Shown: one piece after another, positions 8,151 to 19,273 of the stretch
How the letters are laid out: every line of letters starts with the position of its first letter
Numbering within the stretch: the stretch's first letter is position 1
Origin: Phenylobacterium sp.
Lineage (GTDB): Bacteria > Pseudomonadota > Alphaproteobacteria > Caulobacterales > Caulobacteraceae
Direction of reading: 5' to 3'
NCBI RefSeq assembly: GCF_030679875.1
Contig: NZ_JAUXSP010000015.1
Location: 308,019-372,018 of the forward strand
DNA length: 64,000 nucleotides
Program-made: the position numbers and the translations under genes
Notes under the pieces: generated by a model
Database searches by the model: none
What the model was told of the DNA's origin: nothing
What the model saw: only the letters and a program-made list of their open reading frames with translations

Positions 8151-8177
8151 TTAGCACTCAGGGTTGGCGGCTGCTAA
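8151..8177 (+). promoter_or_regulatory. CIRCE element (HrcA operator) of groESL, degenerate right arm
   Basis: The left arm TTAGCACTC is a perfect CIRCE half. After exactly nine bases the right arm reads GGCTGCTAA, matching the consensus GAGTGCTAA at seven of nine positions. CIRCE is the binding site of the HrcA heat-shock repressor. It lies 66 bp before the groES ATG; hrcA is not in this window. Confidence 0.8.
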
Positions 8178-8242
8178 TATGCGCCGATCGCGGGGGCTGA
8201 CCTCATCGCAATTCCAATAGTTCCGAATGGAGCAAGACCAAA

Positions 8243-10296
<2,054 letters not shown>

Positions 10297-10327
10297 GTCC
10301 AAGCCCTCCAGGCTTTCTCAAGACGAG

Positions 10328-10358
10328 AAGGGCGGAGCCTCACGGCTCCGCCCTTTTT
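10328..10358 (+). terminator. Rho-independent terminator of groESL
   Basis: A perfect 12-bp stem AAGGGCGGAGCC / GGCTCCGCCCTT with a TCAC tetraloop, followed by TTTCTTT, 31 bp after the groEL stop. Confidence 0.9.
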
Positions 10359-10392
10359 CTTTGGGCGAAGGGCTGAAGCGACCGCCTCGACC

Positions 10393-10749
10393 TCACCGCC
10401 CCTGCTCGTCGCGGATGATCAGGTGGCCGAGCCAGCTGGTCAGGCCGGTGACGATGGCGGCCACCAGGCCCGGCCAGAGGCCGTCCACGGTGAAGCCGTC
10501 CAGGAAGACCGAGACCAGGATGATCATGCCGGCGTTCAGCACCAGCAGGAACAGGCCCAGCGTCACCAGGGTCAGGGGCAAGGTCAGGATGAACAGGATC
10601 GGCCGCAGGATGGCGTTCACCAGGCCCAGCAGCACCGCGGCCAGGATCAGGCTGCCCATGTCAGTGAAGGCCACGCCGGCCACCAGCACCGAGGACAGCC
10701 ACAGGCCAATGGCGGCGAATATGGCGCGGACGATGAACTTGGCCAGCAT
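10393..10749 (-). CDS. Phage-holin-4-superfamily (YvlD-like) membrane protein
   Basis: A 118-residue inner-membrane protein with four hydrophobic helices (FIVRAIFAAIGLWLSSVLVAGVAF; LILAAVLLGLVNAILRPILFILTLP; LVTLGLFLLVLNAGMIILVSVFL; LWPGLVAAIVTGLTSWLGHLII). The NAILRPILFILTLPLTLVTLGLF signature is that of the mycobacterial-holin-like, YvlD family common in bacterial chromosomes. It is not a sign of a prophage here. ATG 10749 follows GAAGGTG; a longer open frame upstream has no membrane or family match. Biological role is unknown, although homologues in other phyla belong to envelope-stress operons. Confidence 0.8.
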   Translation of the reverse strand: MLAKFIVRAIFAAIGLWLSSVLVAGVAFTDMGSLILAAVLLGLVNAILRPILFILTLPLTLVTLGLFLLVLNAGMIILVSVFLDGFTVDGLWPGLVAAIVTGLTSWLGHLIIRDEQGR

Positions 10750-10893
10750 GAAACACCTTCGGAAATGGCGAACCTTGGCCGCCGGATCAGCGGGCATATT
10801 CGCCGATGGCGCCGCTTCCGTCACCCCATGACCCAATTCCGCCGCAACCGGCGCCGATAGCGTGGCCGTGGGTGGGCGAGACGGGAGATCGCG

Positions 10894-11526
10894 ATGCAAA
10901 GACTGGTCCTGCTGACCCTGGCCGCCCTCTGGACCAGCGCGGCGAGTGCTGCGCAGCCACAAGACCCCCCGCCCTTCGGCCCGGGCCCCCAGGGCGGGGA
11001 GGTTTTCATCAGTCCGTCCGGCGAACCCTTTCGCGGCCCCGGCGGGCTTGCGGCCTGGCTCACAGGCGCCGACCGCGACGGGGACGGCCTGGTCACCGCC
11101 CCCGAGTTCGAGGCCGACGCCCTTCGCGTCTTCGCCCGTCTCGACACCGACCAGAATGGGGTGATCGATGGTTTTGAAACCCAGGCCTATGAGCGGGAAA
11201 TCGCCCCGGAGATCCGCCGCCTGGGCGAGGCGCGGTCCCCCGGCGGCGGGGGCGGCCCTGGCGCCGACAGCGAACGGCCGCGACGACCGCTGCTCGGCAT
11301 GGGCCGTGGCGCGCGGCCATCACCGCGGGAGGGCGCGGCCCGCTACGGCCTGCTGAATGAACCCCACCCGGTGCGCGGCGCAGACGCCGATCTGTCGGGG
11401 CGCGTCAGCCTGGAGGAGTGGCGCAAGGCCGCGGCCCGCCGCTTCGCCCTGCTGGATCTCGACGGCGACGGGGTGCTGACCCTCGACACCCTGCCACGCC
11501 TTGGCGGGGAAGCGCCCCGGCGCTGA
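10894..11526 (+). CDS. Exported EF-hand calcium-binding protein
   Basis: A 210-residue protein with a signal peptide (MQRLVLLTLAALWTSAASAA) and four EF-hand-like loops: DRDGDGLVTAPEF, DTDQNGVIDGFE, DADLSGRVSLEEW and DLDGDGVLTLDTL. Each has the acidic D-x-D/N-x-D/S-G spacing; the third begins D-A-D-L-S and the last lacks the usual Glu at position 12. A Gly/Arg/Pro-rich linker separates the two pairs. It probably binds calcium in the periplasm. Such proteins are common in Caulobacterales without a known partner. The neighbour ymdB is convergent with a 3-bp gap, so transcription of the two meets here. Confidence 0.85.
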   Translation: MQRLVLLTLAALWTSAASAAQPQDPPPFGPGPQGGEVFISPSGEPFRGPGGLAAWLTGADRDGDGLVTAPEFEADALRVFARLDTDQNGVIDGFETQAYEREIAPEIRRLGEARSPGGGGGPGADSERPRRPLLGMGRGARPSPREGAARYGLLNEPHPVRGADADLSGRVSLEEWRKAAARRFALLDLDGDGVLTLDTLPRLGGEAPRR

Positions 11527-11529
11527 GCC

Positions 11530-12366
11530 TCAGGCCCGGGCCAGGTCGACCTGGGGGATGGTCTCCGACAGCCGTCCGCCGACCCGGATCGGCTCGACCC
11601 GGATCGCCAGACCCGTGGAGTCATCGGTCTCGACGAACACGCCGCAGACCGTGGCTGGCCCCTCGGCGGGCTTATAGCGGCCGCCGGAGATGCGGGTGGT
11701 GAAGCGCCGCAGGGGCTCTTCCTTCTGATTGCCGATCACGCTGTCATAGTCGGCGCAGGCGCCGGCGTCGGTCTGATAGGCGGTGCCGCCGGGCAGGATC
11801 TGGCAGTCGGCCGTGGGCACATGGGTATGGGTGCCCACCACCAGACTGGCGCGGCCGTCGCAGAAATGGCCCATGGCCATCTTCTCGCTGGTGGCCTCGG
11901 CGTGCATGTCTACCAGCACGGCGTCCGACACCATGCCCAGCGGCGCCTTTTCCAATTCGCGGTCGACGGCGGCGAAGGGGTCGTCCAGGGAGTCCATATG
12001 GACCCGGCCGAGCAGGTTGATCACCAGGATGCGCCGGCCTGACTGGGTCTCGAACAGATTGGCCCCGCGGCCCGGCGCGTCGGCCAGGACGGAATAGTTC
12101 AGGGGCCGGATCAGGCGGGGCTCGCGGACGATATAGGTCAGCGCCTCCTTCTGGTCCCAGGAGTGGTTGCCGAGCGTCAGGCAGTCGGCGCCGGCGTTGA
12201 ACAGCTCCCGGGCCGTATTCTCAGTGATCCCGAAACCGGCGGCGGCGTTCTCGGCGTTGATGACCACGAACTCCAGACCGAGCTGGCGGCGCAACATGGG
12301 CAGGTGGTCGGCGAGACCCTCGCGGCCTGAGCGGCCGACGACATCTCCGAAAAAGGCGAAACGCAT
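11530..12366 (-). CDS. ymdB: YmdB-family metallophosphoesterase (TIGR00282)
   Basis: A 278-residue cytoplasmic enzyme. The dimetal site residues are visible in MRFAFFGDVVGRSGR, VVINAENAAAGFG, LTLGNHSWDQKE and VVGTHTHVPTADCQILPGGTAYQTDAG, which match the YmdB/TIGR00282 family (2',3'-cyclic-nucleotide phosphodiesterases). It lies 9 bp downstream of ygfA on the same strand and is probably cotranscribed with it. That ygfA-ymdB pairing is frequent in alphaproteobacteria. Confidence 0.9.
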   Translation of the reverse strand: MRFAFFGDVVGRSGREGLADHLPMLRRQLGLEFVVINAENAAAGFGITENTARELFNAGADCLTLGNHSWDQKEALTYIVREPRLIRPLNYSVLADAPGRGANLFETQSGRRILVINLLGRVHMDSLDDPFAAVDRELEKAPLGMVSDAVLVDMHAEATSEKMAMGHFCDGRASLVVGTHTHVPTADCQILPGGTAYQTDAGACADYDSVIGNQKEEPLRRFTTRISGGRYKPAEGPATVCGVFVETDDSTGLAIRVEPIRVGGRLSETIPQVDLARA

Positions 12367-12375
12367 CAGTGCATC

Positions 12376-12945
12376 CTATCGGACTTCAATCAGCCCGGCT
12401 TCCGTCAAAATGGCGTCCAGCCGCTGATCGTGCGGCTCCAGCGGCAGGTCCTCGACCTCCTGGCCGGCATAGGCGTAGCCGAGCAGGAAGGGGCGATGGT
12501 CTGCGCCCAGCGCCGCGATCGCCCGATCATAGACGCCGGCGCCCTGCCCCAGGCGCCCGCCTCGCCGATCAAAGGCCAACAGGGGCACAATCAGGGCGGT
12601 GGGCGACACCTGCGGCTGGTCGGCAAGCGGCGCGGGGATTCCGAAGGCGTCCGGCGAGAGGGCGGCGCCCGGGGTCCAGGCGCGGAAGGTGAGCGGCGCC
12701 TCCCGGTCCGCCGCCACCGGCAGGGCGAGAGCTGCGCCGGCCTCCGCCAGGGCCGCCATCAGCGGGCCGGGATCAAGCTCGGCGCCCTGGGCAAAATAGC
12801 CCGCCACCGGGCCAGCCCCCAGCCGCGCCAGCGGCGCGTGGGCGGCCGCGCGGCTGGCGGCCCGACTGTCCGCGGCCGCCAGCGCCAGACGCAGGCTGCG
12901 CATCTGCCGGCGCAGAACGGACTTCTGGTGGGAGACAGGGTTCAC
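12376..12945 (-). CDS. ygfA: 5-formyltetrahydrofolate cyclo-ligase
   Basis: A 189-residue enzyme that uses ATP to convert 5-formyl-THF to 5,10-methenyl-THF, returning stored folate to the one-carbon pool. Family marks are the basic N terminus (HQKSVLRRQMRSLRLAL), the central PLTFRAWTPGAALSPDAFGIPAP and the ATP-binding LLAFDRRGGRLGQGAGVYDRAIA. The E. coli counterpart follows the 6S RNA gene. Here the same gene order survives but an extra hypothetical gene (13136-13606) lies between them. A 190-bp stretch upstream (12946-13135) shows nothing recognisable. Confidence 0.92.
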   Translation of the reverse strand: MNPVSHQKSVLRRQMRSLRLALAAADSRAASRAAAHAPLARLGAGPVAGYFAQGAELDPGPLMAALAEAGAALALPVAADREAPLTFRAWTPGAALSPDAFGIPAPLADQPQVSPTALIVPLLAFDRRGGRLGQGAGVYDRAIAALGADHRPFLLGYAYAGQEVEDLPLEPHDQRLDAILTEAGLIEVR

Positions 12946-13135
12946 CCCGGGCTCTTAGCCGAACCTGAGGCTCCAAGGGAAATAGTCGTAGGCCATTGGA
13001 GGTCGGAGCGTTCGAAGCTTAGAGCCTGCCCGAATGTAGGGCTTGCACTTTGCGCGGTGGCGAGACCGTATCCAGCGTCCGGCCCTCGGACGCCCGCTCA
13101 CAACCGTGGCCGACCCATTGCCCGCTCTGGAGGGG

Positions 13136-13606
13136 CTACGGCTCGGCCCTTTGCTGGAAGTCGTCGTCAACTAGATCGAACGTTCTCGAGACCTGCCCAT
13201 CCAGACTGAAAATCGTGATTCCGGCGGCTCTGATGCTTTCATCGCTAGGGGACGCAACTCGGATGCCAATCTTCTCGACTTGGTCGAATGGCATCGACTC
13301 AATGACGTGCGTGTCGATCTGCCCCCGCTGAAGCACGACCACCACGTATGCGATGTTGCGCTCGACGTTCCGCAAGACCCGGGCACGGTCCAGCCGGCCA
13401 TCCCCAACAAAATCGGCCGAAAACGCCAGAAATCCGGCAGGGTCCGCAAGCCGCTTCGCATAGTCAGGAGACGTCGCATAGTCCGAGAGCTTTGCCTCGA
13501 CATAGCCAATGGATATCAGCGCCGTTGGCAACGGCCGCTGGTCAGGCGCGGGGTCTTCAAGGGTCATTGAGGCTATGAGGGCCAGGCTGAGAGCAGTAGC
13601 GAGCAT
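13136..13606 (-). CDS. Exported hypothetical protein
   Basis: A 156-residue frame with a short hydrophobic leader (MLATALSLALIASMTLE) and no family that I recognise. The middle holds a hydrophilic segment with an acidic, repeat-like turn (SADFVGDGRLDRARVLRN), reminiscent of VCBS/FG-GAP-type calcium turns and found in proteins that score daily-changing fields such as lipoprotein-like sensors, but this is weak. Its base composition is visibly less GC-rich than the neighbours, and it splits the usual zapA-6S RNA-ygfA order. Acquisition or late insertion is therefore plausible. The ribosome site is poor, so the start is uncertain. Confidence 0.55.
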   Translation of the reverse strand: MLATALSLALIASMTLEDPAPDQRPLPTALISIGYVEAKLSDYATSPDYAKRLADPAGFLAFSADFVGDGRLDRARVLRNVERNIAYVVVVLQRGQIDTHVIESMPFDQVEKIGIRVASPSDESIRAAGITIFSLDGQVSRTFDLVDDDFQQRAEP

Positions 13607-13744
13607 AGGCTTAGCTTACACGGGCTGAGCCAAACGTCTGCATGCCACCGGCCTCAGTTCTCCCCAGCGTCTGCAGACCCGCGCAGCGGATAATTGACTG
13701 AGAAACGGGCCCACGACAGAAACCGCTGAGCGATCAGGGGGTGA

Positions 13745-13916
13745 GGGTGGCGGCGCCGTGAGGACCGTGAAGGACGATTTTAATCCCCTCGGACCTGGAT
13801 AACCAGGTGGGCGCCATGTGTCCGGGGCCACGGCGCCGGACAGGGACAGCTCCCTTTGAGACAATTAAGGTCGGAGGAATTAGGTTGCCTTCGACGTGAG
13901 CCACAGCAGACCCGCC
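13745..13916 (-). ncRNA. ssrS: 6S RNA (ssrS), inferred
   Basis: On the minus strand, directly downstream of zapA, about 170 nt can fold into one long irregular hairpin with a closing GGCGG/CCGCC stem (13916-13912 with 13753-13749), a further stem (CGT..AAGG with CCTT..ACG) and a small ACCTGG-TTAT-CCAGGT stem-loop. The 3' half, with GGGGATTAAAATCG and GCGCCGCC, resembles other 6S RNAs. The zapA-6S-ygfA order is a conserved landmark. 6S RNA mimics an open promoter and sequesters sigma70 RNA polymerase in stationary phase. The overlapping 82-codon frame is judged spurious. Ends are approximate. Confidence 0.7.
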
Positions 13917-13923
13917 GAGGCCT

Positions 13924-13952
13924 AATCTAGGCGCAGGCCACGGCGATAACAA
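13924..13952 (-). promoter_or_regulatory. Promoter of the 6S RNA gene
   Basis: Minus-strand TTGTTA (13952-13947), exactly 17 bp, then TAGATT (13929-13924), placing the start about position 13916. Confidence 0.6.
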
Positions 13953-13967
13953 GGCCCGCGGACAGAC

Positions 13968-14294
13968 CTATTCCGCCGCTAGTTTCTCAATCCGCTTGGC
14001 CGCCCCGTCCAGGGCGGCGGCGGCCTTGGACTCGATGCGGGCGCGGTCCGATTGCAGGCGGGCGAGCTCGGCCTGCACGCCGGACATCCGGCTGCGGGAA
14101 TCCCACAGCTCATCGGCCAACAGCAGGGCCGCCATCAGGAACAGCCGCGTCTCGGTCAGCTGGCCCATGTCCTGGGAGACCGCCCGGACCTGGCGGTCGA
14201 ACAGCCGCACCAGCTCCAGCAGGTGCGCCTCCTGGCCGTCCTCGCAGCCCACCTGATAGGGCCGGCCGTTCACCTCTACGGTCACCTGGGCCAT
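13968..14294 (-). CDS. zapA: Cell-division protein ZapA
   Basis: A 108-residue ZapA. The N-terminal globular domain (MAQVTVEVNGRPYQVGCEDGQEAHLLELVRLFDRQVRAV) is followed by MGQLTETRLFLMAALLLADELWD and a long C-terminal coiled coil rich in Ala, Glu and Arg. ZapA crosslinks FtsZ protofilaments and tightens the Z-ring at mid-cell. It begins 3 bp after zauP on the same strand, so translation is likely coupled. In Caulobacter the two proteins act as a pair. Confidence 0.93.
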   Translation of the reverse strand: MAQVTVEVNGRPYQVGCEDGQEAHLLELVRLFDRQVRAVSQDMGQLTETRLFLMAALLLADELWDSRSRMSGVQAELARLQSDRARIESKAAAALDGAAKRIEKLAAE

Positions 14295-14297
14295 GGG

Positions 14298-14678
14298 TCA
14301 GTCCTCCCGGGTCATGTGGGCGGGGATGTCGAGTTCGGCGTCCGGTTCGAGGTCGAGCTCGGGCTCGCCCTCCTCCTCCTCCTCCTCGGGGGCCGGCTCG
14401 TCGTCCTCGGGCGTCTCCAGCACCTCACGAATTTCAGCGATCGCCCGGCCCAGGGCGGCCGAGGCCTCGACGCCGGCGGCCGCCAGGGCCTTTTCCCGGG
14501 CGCGGGCCTCGTCCAGCTCGGCCGCCAGCTTGGCGCGGTCCTGGTCAAACAGGCCGCCAGCCTCCAGCCCGGCGCGGCCCTTGGCCTCGCCCAGACGCTG
14601 TTCCAGCAGGGCGATGGCGCGTTCGAGCCGCCGGGCGGCCTGGTCTATGGCGCTCTCGCTGGCGGGATCACGGATCAT
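14298..14678 (-). CDS. zauP: Coiled-coil Z-ring partner, ZauP-like
   Basis: A 126-residue protein: residues 10-90 are a heptad-rich coiled coil (AARRLERAIALLEQRLGEAKGR and following), then a highly acidic tail with EEEEEEGEPELDLEPDAELD. In Caulobacter crescentus the gene immediately upstream of zapA encodes ZauP, a coiled-coil protein needed for ZapA to focus the Z-ring. Position, length and predicted structure all agree, but the sequence is low-complexity, so naming rests mainly on context. A -10-like TATAGAT lies about 35 bp upstream on the minus strand. Confidence 0.75.
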   Translation of the reverse strand: MIRDPASESAIDQAARRLERAIALLEQRLGEAKGRAGLEAGGLFDQDRAKLAAELDEARAREKALAAAGVEASAALGRAIAEIREVLETPEDDEPAPEEEEEEGEPELDLEPDAELDIPAHMTRED

Positions 14679-14825
14679 TCAGGACTCCAGAGGTGTGTCC
14701 GTTAATCTATAGACCGCCCCGGGCGTGGGCTGAAAGCGGCGCATTTCTTGACCGCCGCGCCCGTGCGTGCGACCCCGCCAGCCTGCGCCCCGCCCCCCAT
14801 GACCTCCAGACTCCCCGGAACGCCC

Positions 14826-16796
14826 ATGCCCGCACAGCTTCAGACCATGGCCGACGCCATCCGTGTTCTCTCCATGGACGCCGTTCACCGCGCCAAGTCG
14901 GGGCACCAGGGCATGCCCATGGGCATGGCCGACGTGGCCACCGTCCTGTGGTCGAAGTTCCTGAAGTATGACGCCACCGCGCCTGACTGGGCCGACCGGG
15001 ACCGGTTCGTCCTGTCGGCGGGTCACGGCTCGATGCTGATCTACTCGCTCCTGCACCTCACGGGCTTCAAGGCTGTGACCCTGGAGGAGATCAAGAACTT
15101 CCGGCAGTGGGGCTCCAAGACCGCCGGCCATCCGGAGTACGGCCACACCCCTGGCGTCGAGACCACCACCGGCCCGCTCGGCCAGGGCATCGCCACGGCT
15201 GTGGGCATGGCCATGGCCGAGCGCCACCTGGCCGGACGGTTCGGTGATGACCTGGTCGACCACCGCACCTGGGTCGTGGCCGGCGACGGCTGCCTGATGG
15301 AGGGCGTCAGCCAGGAAGCCATCTCCATGGCCGGGCGCTTCAAGCTCCACAAGCTGACCGTGCTGTTCGACGACAACAACACCACCATCGACGGCGAGGC
15401 GACCATCGCCGAGACCGGCGACCAGATGGCCCGCTTCAAGGCCGCCGGCTGGGCGGTGAAGGCCGTGGACGGCCACGACTTCGGCAAGATCGCCGCGGCC
15501 CTGCGCTGGGCGACCCGGCAGGACCGGCCGACCATGATCGCCTGCAAGACCAAGATCTCGAAGGGCGCCGGCCGCAAGGAAGGCGACCCCCACAGCCACG
15601 GCTACACCCTGTTCGACGACGAGATCGCCGATTCCCGCCTGGCCATGGGCTGGAGCCACGAGCCCTTTGTCATCCCCGATGAGGTCTACAAGCCCTGGCG
15701 CTCGGCCGGCCGCAAGGGCGGCAAGGCCCGCAAGACCTGGGAAAAGGCGCTGGGCGCCTCGCCCCTCAAGAGCGAATTCCAGCGGGCCATGGCCGGCGAA
15801 CTGCCGCTTGAGGCCTTCGAACGCCTGGACGCCCACATCGAAGAGATGGCCAAGACCGCGCCAGCCAACGCTACCCGCGTGCATTCCGGCGCGGCCCTGG
15901 AACAGCTGGTTCCGGCCATCCCGGAAATGGTCGGCGGCTCGGCCGACCTGACCGGCTCCAACAACACCTTCGTCAAGGGCACGCCGGCCTTCGACGCCCC
16001 GGACTATTCGGGTCGCTACGTGCACTACGGTATCCGTGAACACGGCATGGCGGCGGCCATGAACGGCATGGCGCTGCATGGGGGCGTGATCCCCTATTCC
16101 GGCACCTTCATGGTGTTCTCCGACTATAGCCGCCCGGCCATCCGGCTGGGCGCCCTGATGGGCGCGCGGGTGATCCATGTGATGACCCACGATTCCATCG
16201 GCCTGGGCGAAGACGGCCCGACCCACCAGCCGGTGGAGCACCTGGCCTCCCTGCGGGCCATGCCCAACCTGAACGTCTACCGTCCGGCTGATGCGGTTGA
16301 GGCCGCCGAGTGCTGGAAGCTGGCGTTGTCCACGCCGACGACGCCCTCGATCATGGCCCTGTCGCGTCAGAAGGTTCCGGCGGCGCGCACCGAAGTGGCG
16401 GGCGAGAATCTCTCGGCCCGGGGCGCCTATGAGCTGCGCGCCGCTGACGGCGAGGCCCAGGCGACCCTCTTCTCCACCGGCTCGGAGGTCTCCATCGCGC
16501 TGGCGGCCCGTGACCTGCTGCAGGCCAAGGGCGTGCCGACCCGGGTGGTCTCGGTCCCCTGCTGGGAGCTGTTTTCCACCCAGTCGGCGGAATACCGCGC
16601 CTCGGTGATCGGCAAGGCCCCGGTCCGCTGCGCGGTGGAAGCCGCCGTGGGCATGGGCTGGGAGCGGTTCATCGGCGAGGACGGCGTCTTCATCGGCATG
16701 TCGGGCTTCGGCGCCAGCGCCCCCTATGAGCGGCTCTACAAGGAGTTTGGCATCACAGCCGAAGCCGTGGCCGACGCCGTCCAGGCCAGGCTCTAG
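14826..16796 (+). CDS. tkt: Transketolase
   Basis: A 656-residue enzyme that moves two-carbon ketol units between sugar phosphates in the pentose phosphate pathway, using thiamine diphosphate and a divalent metal. The N-terminal motif [26 protein letters not shown], the ThDP signature [18 protein letters not shown] near residue 154 and the Pyr-domain segment [28 protein letters not shown] are all present. ATG 14826 ([14 protein letters not shown]) gives the usual family length; the frame is open 26 codons upstream, but with a Pro/Ala-rich sequence without family match. It is the first gene of a codirectional central-carbon cluster. Confidence 0.97.
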   Translation: MPAQLQTMADAIRVLSMDAVHRAKSGHQGMPMGMADVATVLWSKFLKYDATAPDWADRDRFVLSAGHGSMLIYSLLHLTGFKAVTLEEIKNFRQWGSKTAGHPEYGHTPGVETTTGPLGQGIATAVGMAMAERHLAGRFGDDLVDHRTWVVAGDGCLMEGVSQEAISMAGRFKLHKLTVLFDDNNTTIDGEATIAETGDQMARFKAAGWAVKAVDGHDFGKIAAALRWATRQDRPTMIACKTKISKGAGRKEGDPHSHGYTLFDDEIADSRLAMGWSHEPFVIPDEVYKPWRSAGRKGGKARKTWEKALGASPLKSEFQRAMAGELPLEAFERLDAHIEEMAKTAPANATRVHSGAALEQLVPAIPEMVGGSADLTGSNNTFVKGTPAFDAPDYSGRYVHYGIREHGMAAAMNGMALHGGVIPYSGTFMVFSDYSRPAIRLGALMGARVIHVMTHDSIGLGEDGPTHQPVEHLASLRAMPNLNVYRPADAVEAAECWKLALSTPTTPSIMALSRQKVPAARTEVAGENLSARGAYELRAADGEAQATLFSTGSEVSIALAARDLLQAKGVPTRVVSVPCWELFSTQSAEYRASVIGKAPVRCAVEAAVGMGWERFIGEDGVFIGMSGFGASAPYERLYKEFGITAEAVADAVQARL

Positions 16797-16800
16797 GGCC

Positions 16801-18000
16801 ATGCGCCTGGGCACGCCGCTCTCGCCAAGCGCCCTGCGCGTCCTGCTGCTGGGCTCGGGCGAGCTCGGCAAGGAGGTGGCCATCGAGCTGCAGCGGCTCG
16901 GCTGCGAGGTGATCGCCGTCGACCGCTACGCCGACGCGCCGGCCATGCAGGTGGCCCATCGCAGCCACGTCATCGCCATGACGGATGCGGCCGCCCTGCG
17001 GGCCGTGGTCGAGGCCGAACGGCCCCACCTGATCGTGCCCGAGATCGAGGCCATCGCCACTGACGAGCTGGCGGCGATCGAGGCCGCGGGTCTTGCGGTG
17101 GTGATCCCCACGGCGCGGGCCGCCCAGCTGACCATGAACCGCGAGGGCATTCGGCGCCTGGCCGCCGAGGAGTTGGGCCTGGCCACATCGCCCTACGCCT
17201 TCGCCTCCAGCGAGGCTGAGCTGGCGGCCGGGGCTGAGGCCGTCGGCTATCCCTGCTTCGTCAAGCCGGTGATGTCGTCGTCTGGCAAGGGCCAGTCCTA
17301 TGTGGAAGACGCCGCCGATATTGCGCAGGCCTGGCGCTACGCCCTGGAGGGCGGCCGGGTCGAACAGGCCCTGGTGATCGTCGAAGGCCGCATCGCTTTC
17401 GACTTCGAGATCACCCAGCTCACCGTCCGGGCCCGCGGGCCCGACGGCGAGGTCGCCACCCACTATTGCGCGCCCATCGGTCATCGCCAGGTGAAGGGCG
17501 ACTATGTGGAGAGCTGGCAGCCGCAGCCCATGAGCCCGCTGGCCCTCAAGCGCGCCCGGGAAATCGCCGGCCGCGTGACCGCCGCCCTGGGGGGTCTTGG
17601 CCTGTTTGGGGTCGAGCTGTTCGTAACGGGCGACGAGGTCTGGTTCTCCGAGGTCAGCCCAAGGCCCCATGACACCGGCCTGGTGACCCTGGCCACCCAG
17701 GTTCAGAGCGAATTCGCCCTGCACGCCCGGGCGATCCTGGGCCTGCCGGTGGATGTGACCTTGCGCGAACCGGGCGCCAGCGCGGTGATCTATGGGGGCA
17801 TGGAGGCCCGCGGCGTGGCCTTTGAGGGCGTCGCCGAGGCCCTGGCCGTCCCCGGCGCCGACCTCAGGCTTTTCGGCAAGCCCGAGGCCTTCGAGCGCCG
17901 CCGCATGGGGGTGGCCCTGGCCACAGCCCCGACCATCGAGGCCGCCCGGGCGCGGGCCAAAGAGGCGGCGGCCAAGGTTCGGGTGGTCAAGGGCGACTGA
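16801..18000 (+). CDS. purT: Formate-dependent phosphoribosylglycinamide formyltransferase
   Basis: A 399-residue ATP-grasp enzyme that makes formyl-GAR from GAR, formate and ATP, an alternative to folate-dependent Pur[42 protein letters not shown] is the PurT N-terminal signature; [10 protein letters not shown], the ATP-grasp segment [17 protein letters not shown], and [14 protein letters not shown] near residues 280-295 complete it. Start ATG 16801 is only 4 bp after the tkt stop, so the two are probably one transcript. The placement between tkt and gap is unusual; see findings. Confidence 0.95.
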   Translation: MRLGTPLSPSALRVLLLGSGELGKEVAIELQRLGCEVIAVDRYADAPAMQVAHRSHVIAMTDAAALRAVVEAERPHLIVPEIEAIATDELAAIEAAGLAVVIPTARAAQLTMNREGIRRLAAEELGLATSPYAFASSEAELAAGAEAVGYPCFVKPVMSSSGKGQSYVEDAADIAQAWRYALEGGRVEQALVIVEGRIAFDFEITQLTVRARGPDGEVATHYCAPIGHRQVKGDYVESWQPQPMSPLALKRAREIAGRVTAALGGLGLFGVELFVTGDEVWFSEVSPRPHDTGLVTLATQVQSEFALHARAILGLPVDVTLREPGASAVIYGGMEARGVAFEGVAEALAVPGADLRLFGKPEAFERRRMGVALATAPTIEAARARAKEAAAKVRVVKGD

Positions 18001-18174
18001 ACCGTGTGTGGCCGGGCGGGCGCGCCAGCCCCGCCCCGCATGCCCCGTGGCGCTTTCGGGCGTACTAGAGCTTGACTCGCGCGAGAGGGGCCGCACAAAA
18101 CCCCGGCAAAACAATCGCAAAACGTCGCTCGCAGCCCCTGTTTCGCGCCGACCCTATCTCGCCAGGAGAACACC

Positions 18175-19182
18175 ATGACCGTCCGCGTCGCCATCAACGG
18201 TTTCGGCCGCATCGGCAGGCTCGTCCTGCGCTCGATCATCGAGCATGGCCGCACAGACATCGAAGTGGTGGCGATCAACGACCTGGGCCCGGTGGAGACC
18301 AACGCCCACCTGCTGCGCTATGACAGCGTGCATGGCCGCTTCCCCGGCACGGTCATCGTGGACGGCGACACGATCGATGTCGGCCGCGGGCCGATCAAGG
18401 TCACCGCGATCCGCAACCCGGCCGAGCTGCCGCACAAGGAACTGGGCGTCGACATCGCCCTGGAATGCACTGGTCTCTTCACCTCCCGGGAAAAGGCCGC
18501 CGCCCATCTGGAAGCCGGCGCCAAGCGTGTGCTGGTCTCGGCGCCTTGCGACAATGCCGACAAGACCATCGTGTTCGGCGTCAACCACGACGTCCTGACC
18601 AAGGATGACCTGGTGGTCTCCAACGCCTCGTGCACCACCAACTGCCTGGCCCCGATCGCCAAGGTGATCCACGACCTGTGCGGCATCGAACGCGGCTACA
18701 TGACCACCATCCATTCCTACACCGGCGACCAGCCGACGCTGGACACCATGCACAAGGATCTCTACCGCGGCCGGGCCGCAGCCATGTCCATGATCCCCAC
18801 CTCCACCGGCGCGGCCAAGGCCGTGGGCCTGGTGCTGCCGGAGCTGGCCGGCAAGCTGGATGGCTCCTCGATCCGTGTGCCGACCCCCAATGTCTCGGTC
18901 GTGGACCTGAAGTTCGTGCCGGGCCGCAAGGTGTCCAAGGACGAGATCAACGCCGCCCTGCAGGCCGCCGCCGACGGCGCCATGAAAGGGGTCCTGGCTG
19001 TTTCCAACGACCCGCTGGTGTCCATCGACCTGAACCATATCGCCGCGTCGTCCACCGCCGCCCTGCCCCAGACCCAGGTGGTCGAAGGCCAGCTTGGCCG
19101 AGTCCTGTCCTGGTATGACAACGAGTGGGGTTTCTCGACCCGGATGAGCGACACGGCGCTCGCCATGGCCAAGCTGATCTGA
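18175..19182 (+). CDS. gap: Glyceraldehyde-3-phosphate dehydrogenase, type I
   Basis: A 335-residue NAD-dependent enzyme interconverting glyceraldehyde-3-phosphate and 1,3-bisphosphoglycerate. The Rossmann start [18 protein letters not shown] and the catalytic [12 protein letters not shown] with Cys near residue 153 are intact, as is the phosphate-site segment [18 protein letters not shown] and the C-terminal [12 protein letters not shown]. The gene is preceded by a 174-bp gap containing TTGACT at 18072-18077 but no convincing -10, so an own promoter is possible. AGGAGAACACC precedes the ATG. It leads into pgk and fba. Confidence 0.98.
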   Translation: MTVRVAINGFGRIGRLVLRSIIEHGRTDIEVVAINDLGPVETNAHLLRYDSVHGRFPGTVIVDGDTIDVGRGPIKVTAIRNPAELPHKELGVDIALECTGLFTSREKAAAHLEAGAKRVLVSAPCDNADKTIVFGVNHDVLTKDDLVVSNASCTTNCLAPIAKVIHDLCGIERGYMTTIHSYTGDQPTLDTMHKDLYRGRAAAMSMIPTSTGAAKAVGLVLPELAGKLDGSSIRVPTPNVSVVDLKFVPGRKVSKDEINAALQAAADGAMKGVLAVSNDPLVSIDLNHIAASSTAALPQTQVVEGQLGRVLSWYDNEWGFSTRMSDTALAMAKLI

Positions 19183-19273
19183 TCGGCTGCCCGGACGTTC
19201 GCCTTAGAGGCCGATGCGCCTGGGCCCCGGCCCAGGCGCGGCCCGCCGCCCACGCCCTGACCGCTGGAAGCCA

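Noticed and set aside
10393..10749. Holin-like gene as a sign of a prophage
   Set aside because: The holin-4 name covers a widespread chromosomal membrane family; no integrase, capsid or lysis gene is nearby.
13616..13864. An 82-codon frame on the minus strand
   Set aside because: It lies over the inferred 6S RNA and its translation is Pro/Arg-rich without family match.
14679..16883. A 734-codon frame antisense to tkt, and similar long antisense frames over purT, pgk/fba, suhB/glpQ, fadB/fadA and the TonB receptors
   Set aside because: Third-position GC bias removes stop codons in the antisense frame. The sense strand carries complete families with ribosome sites.
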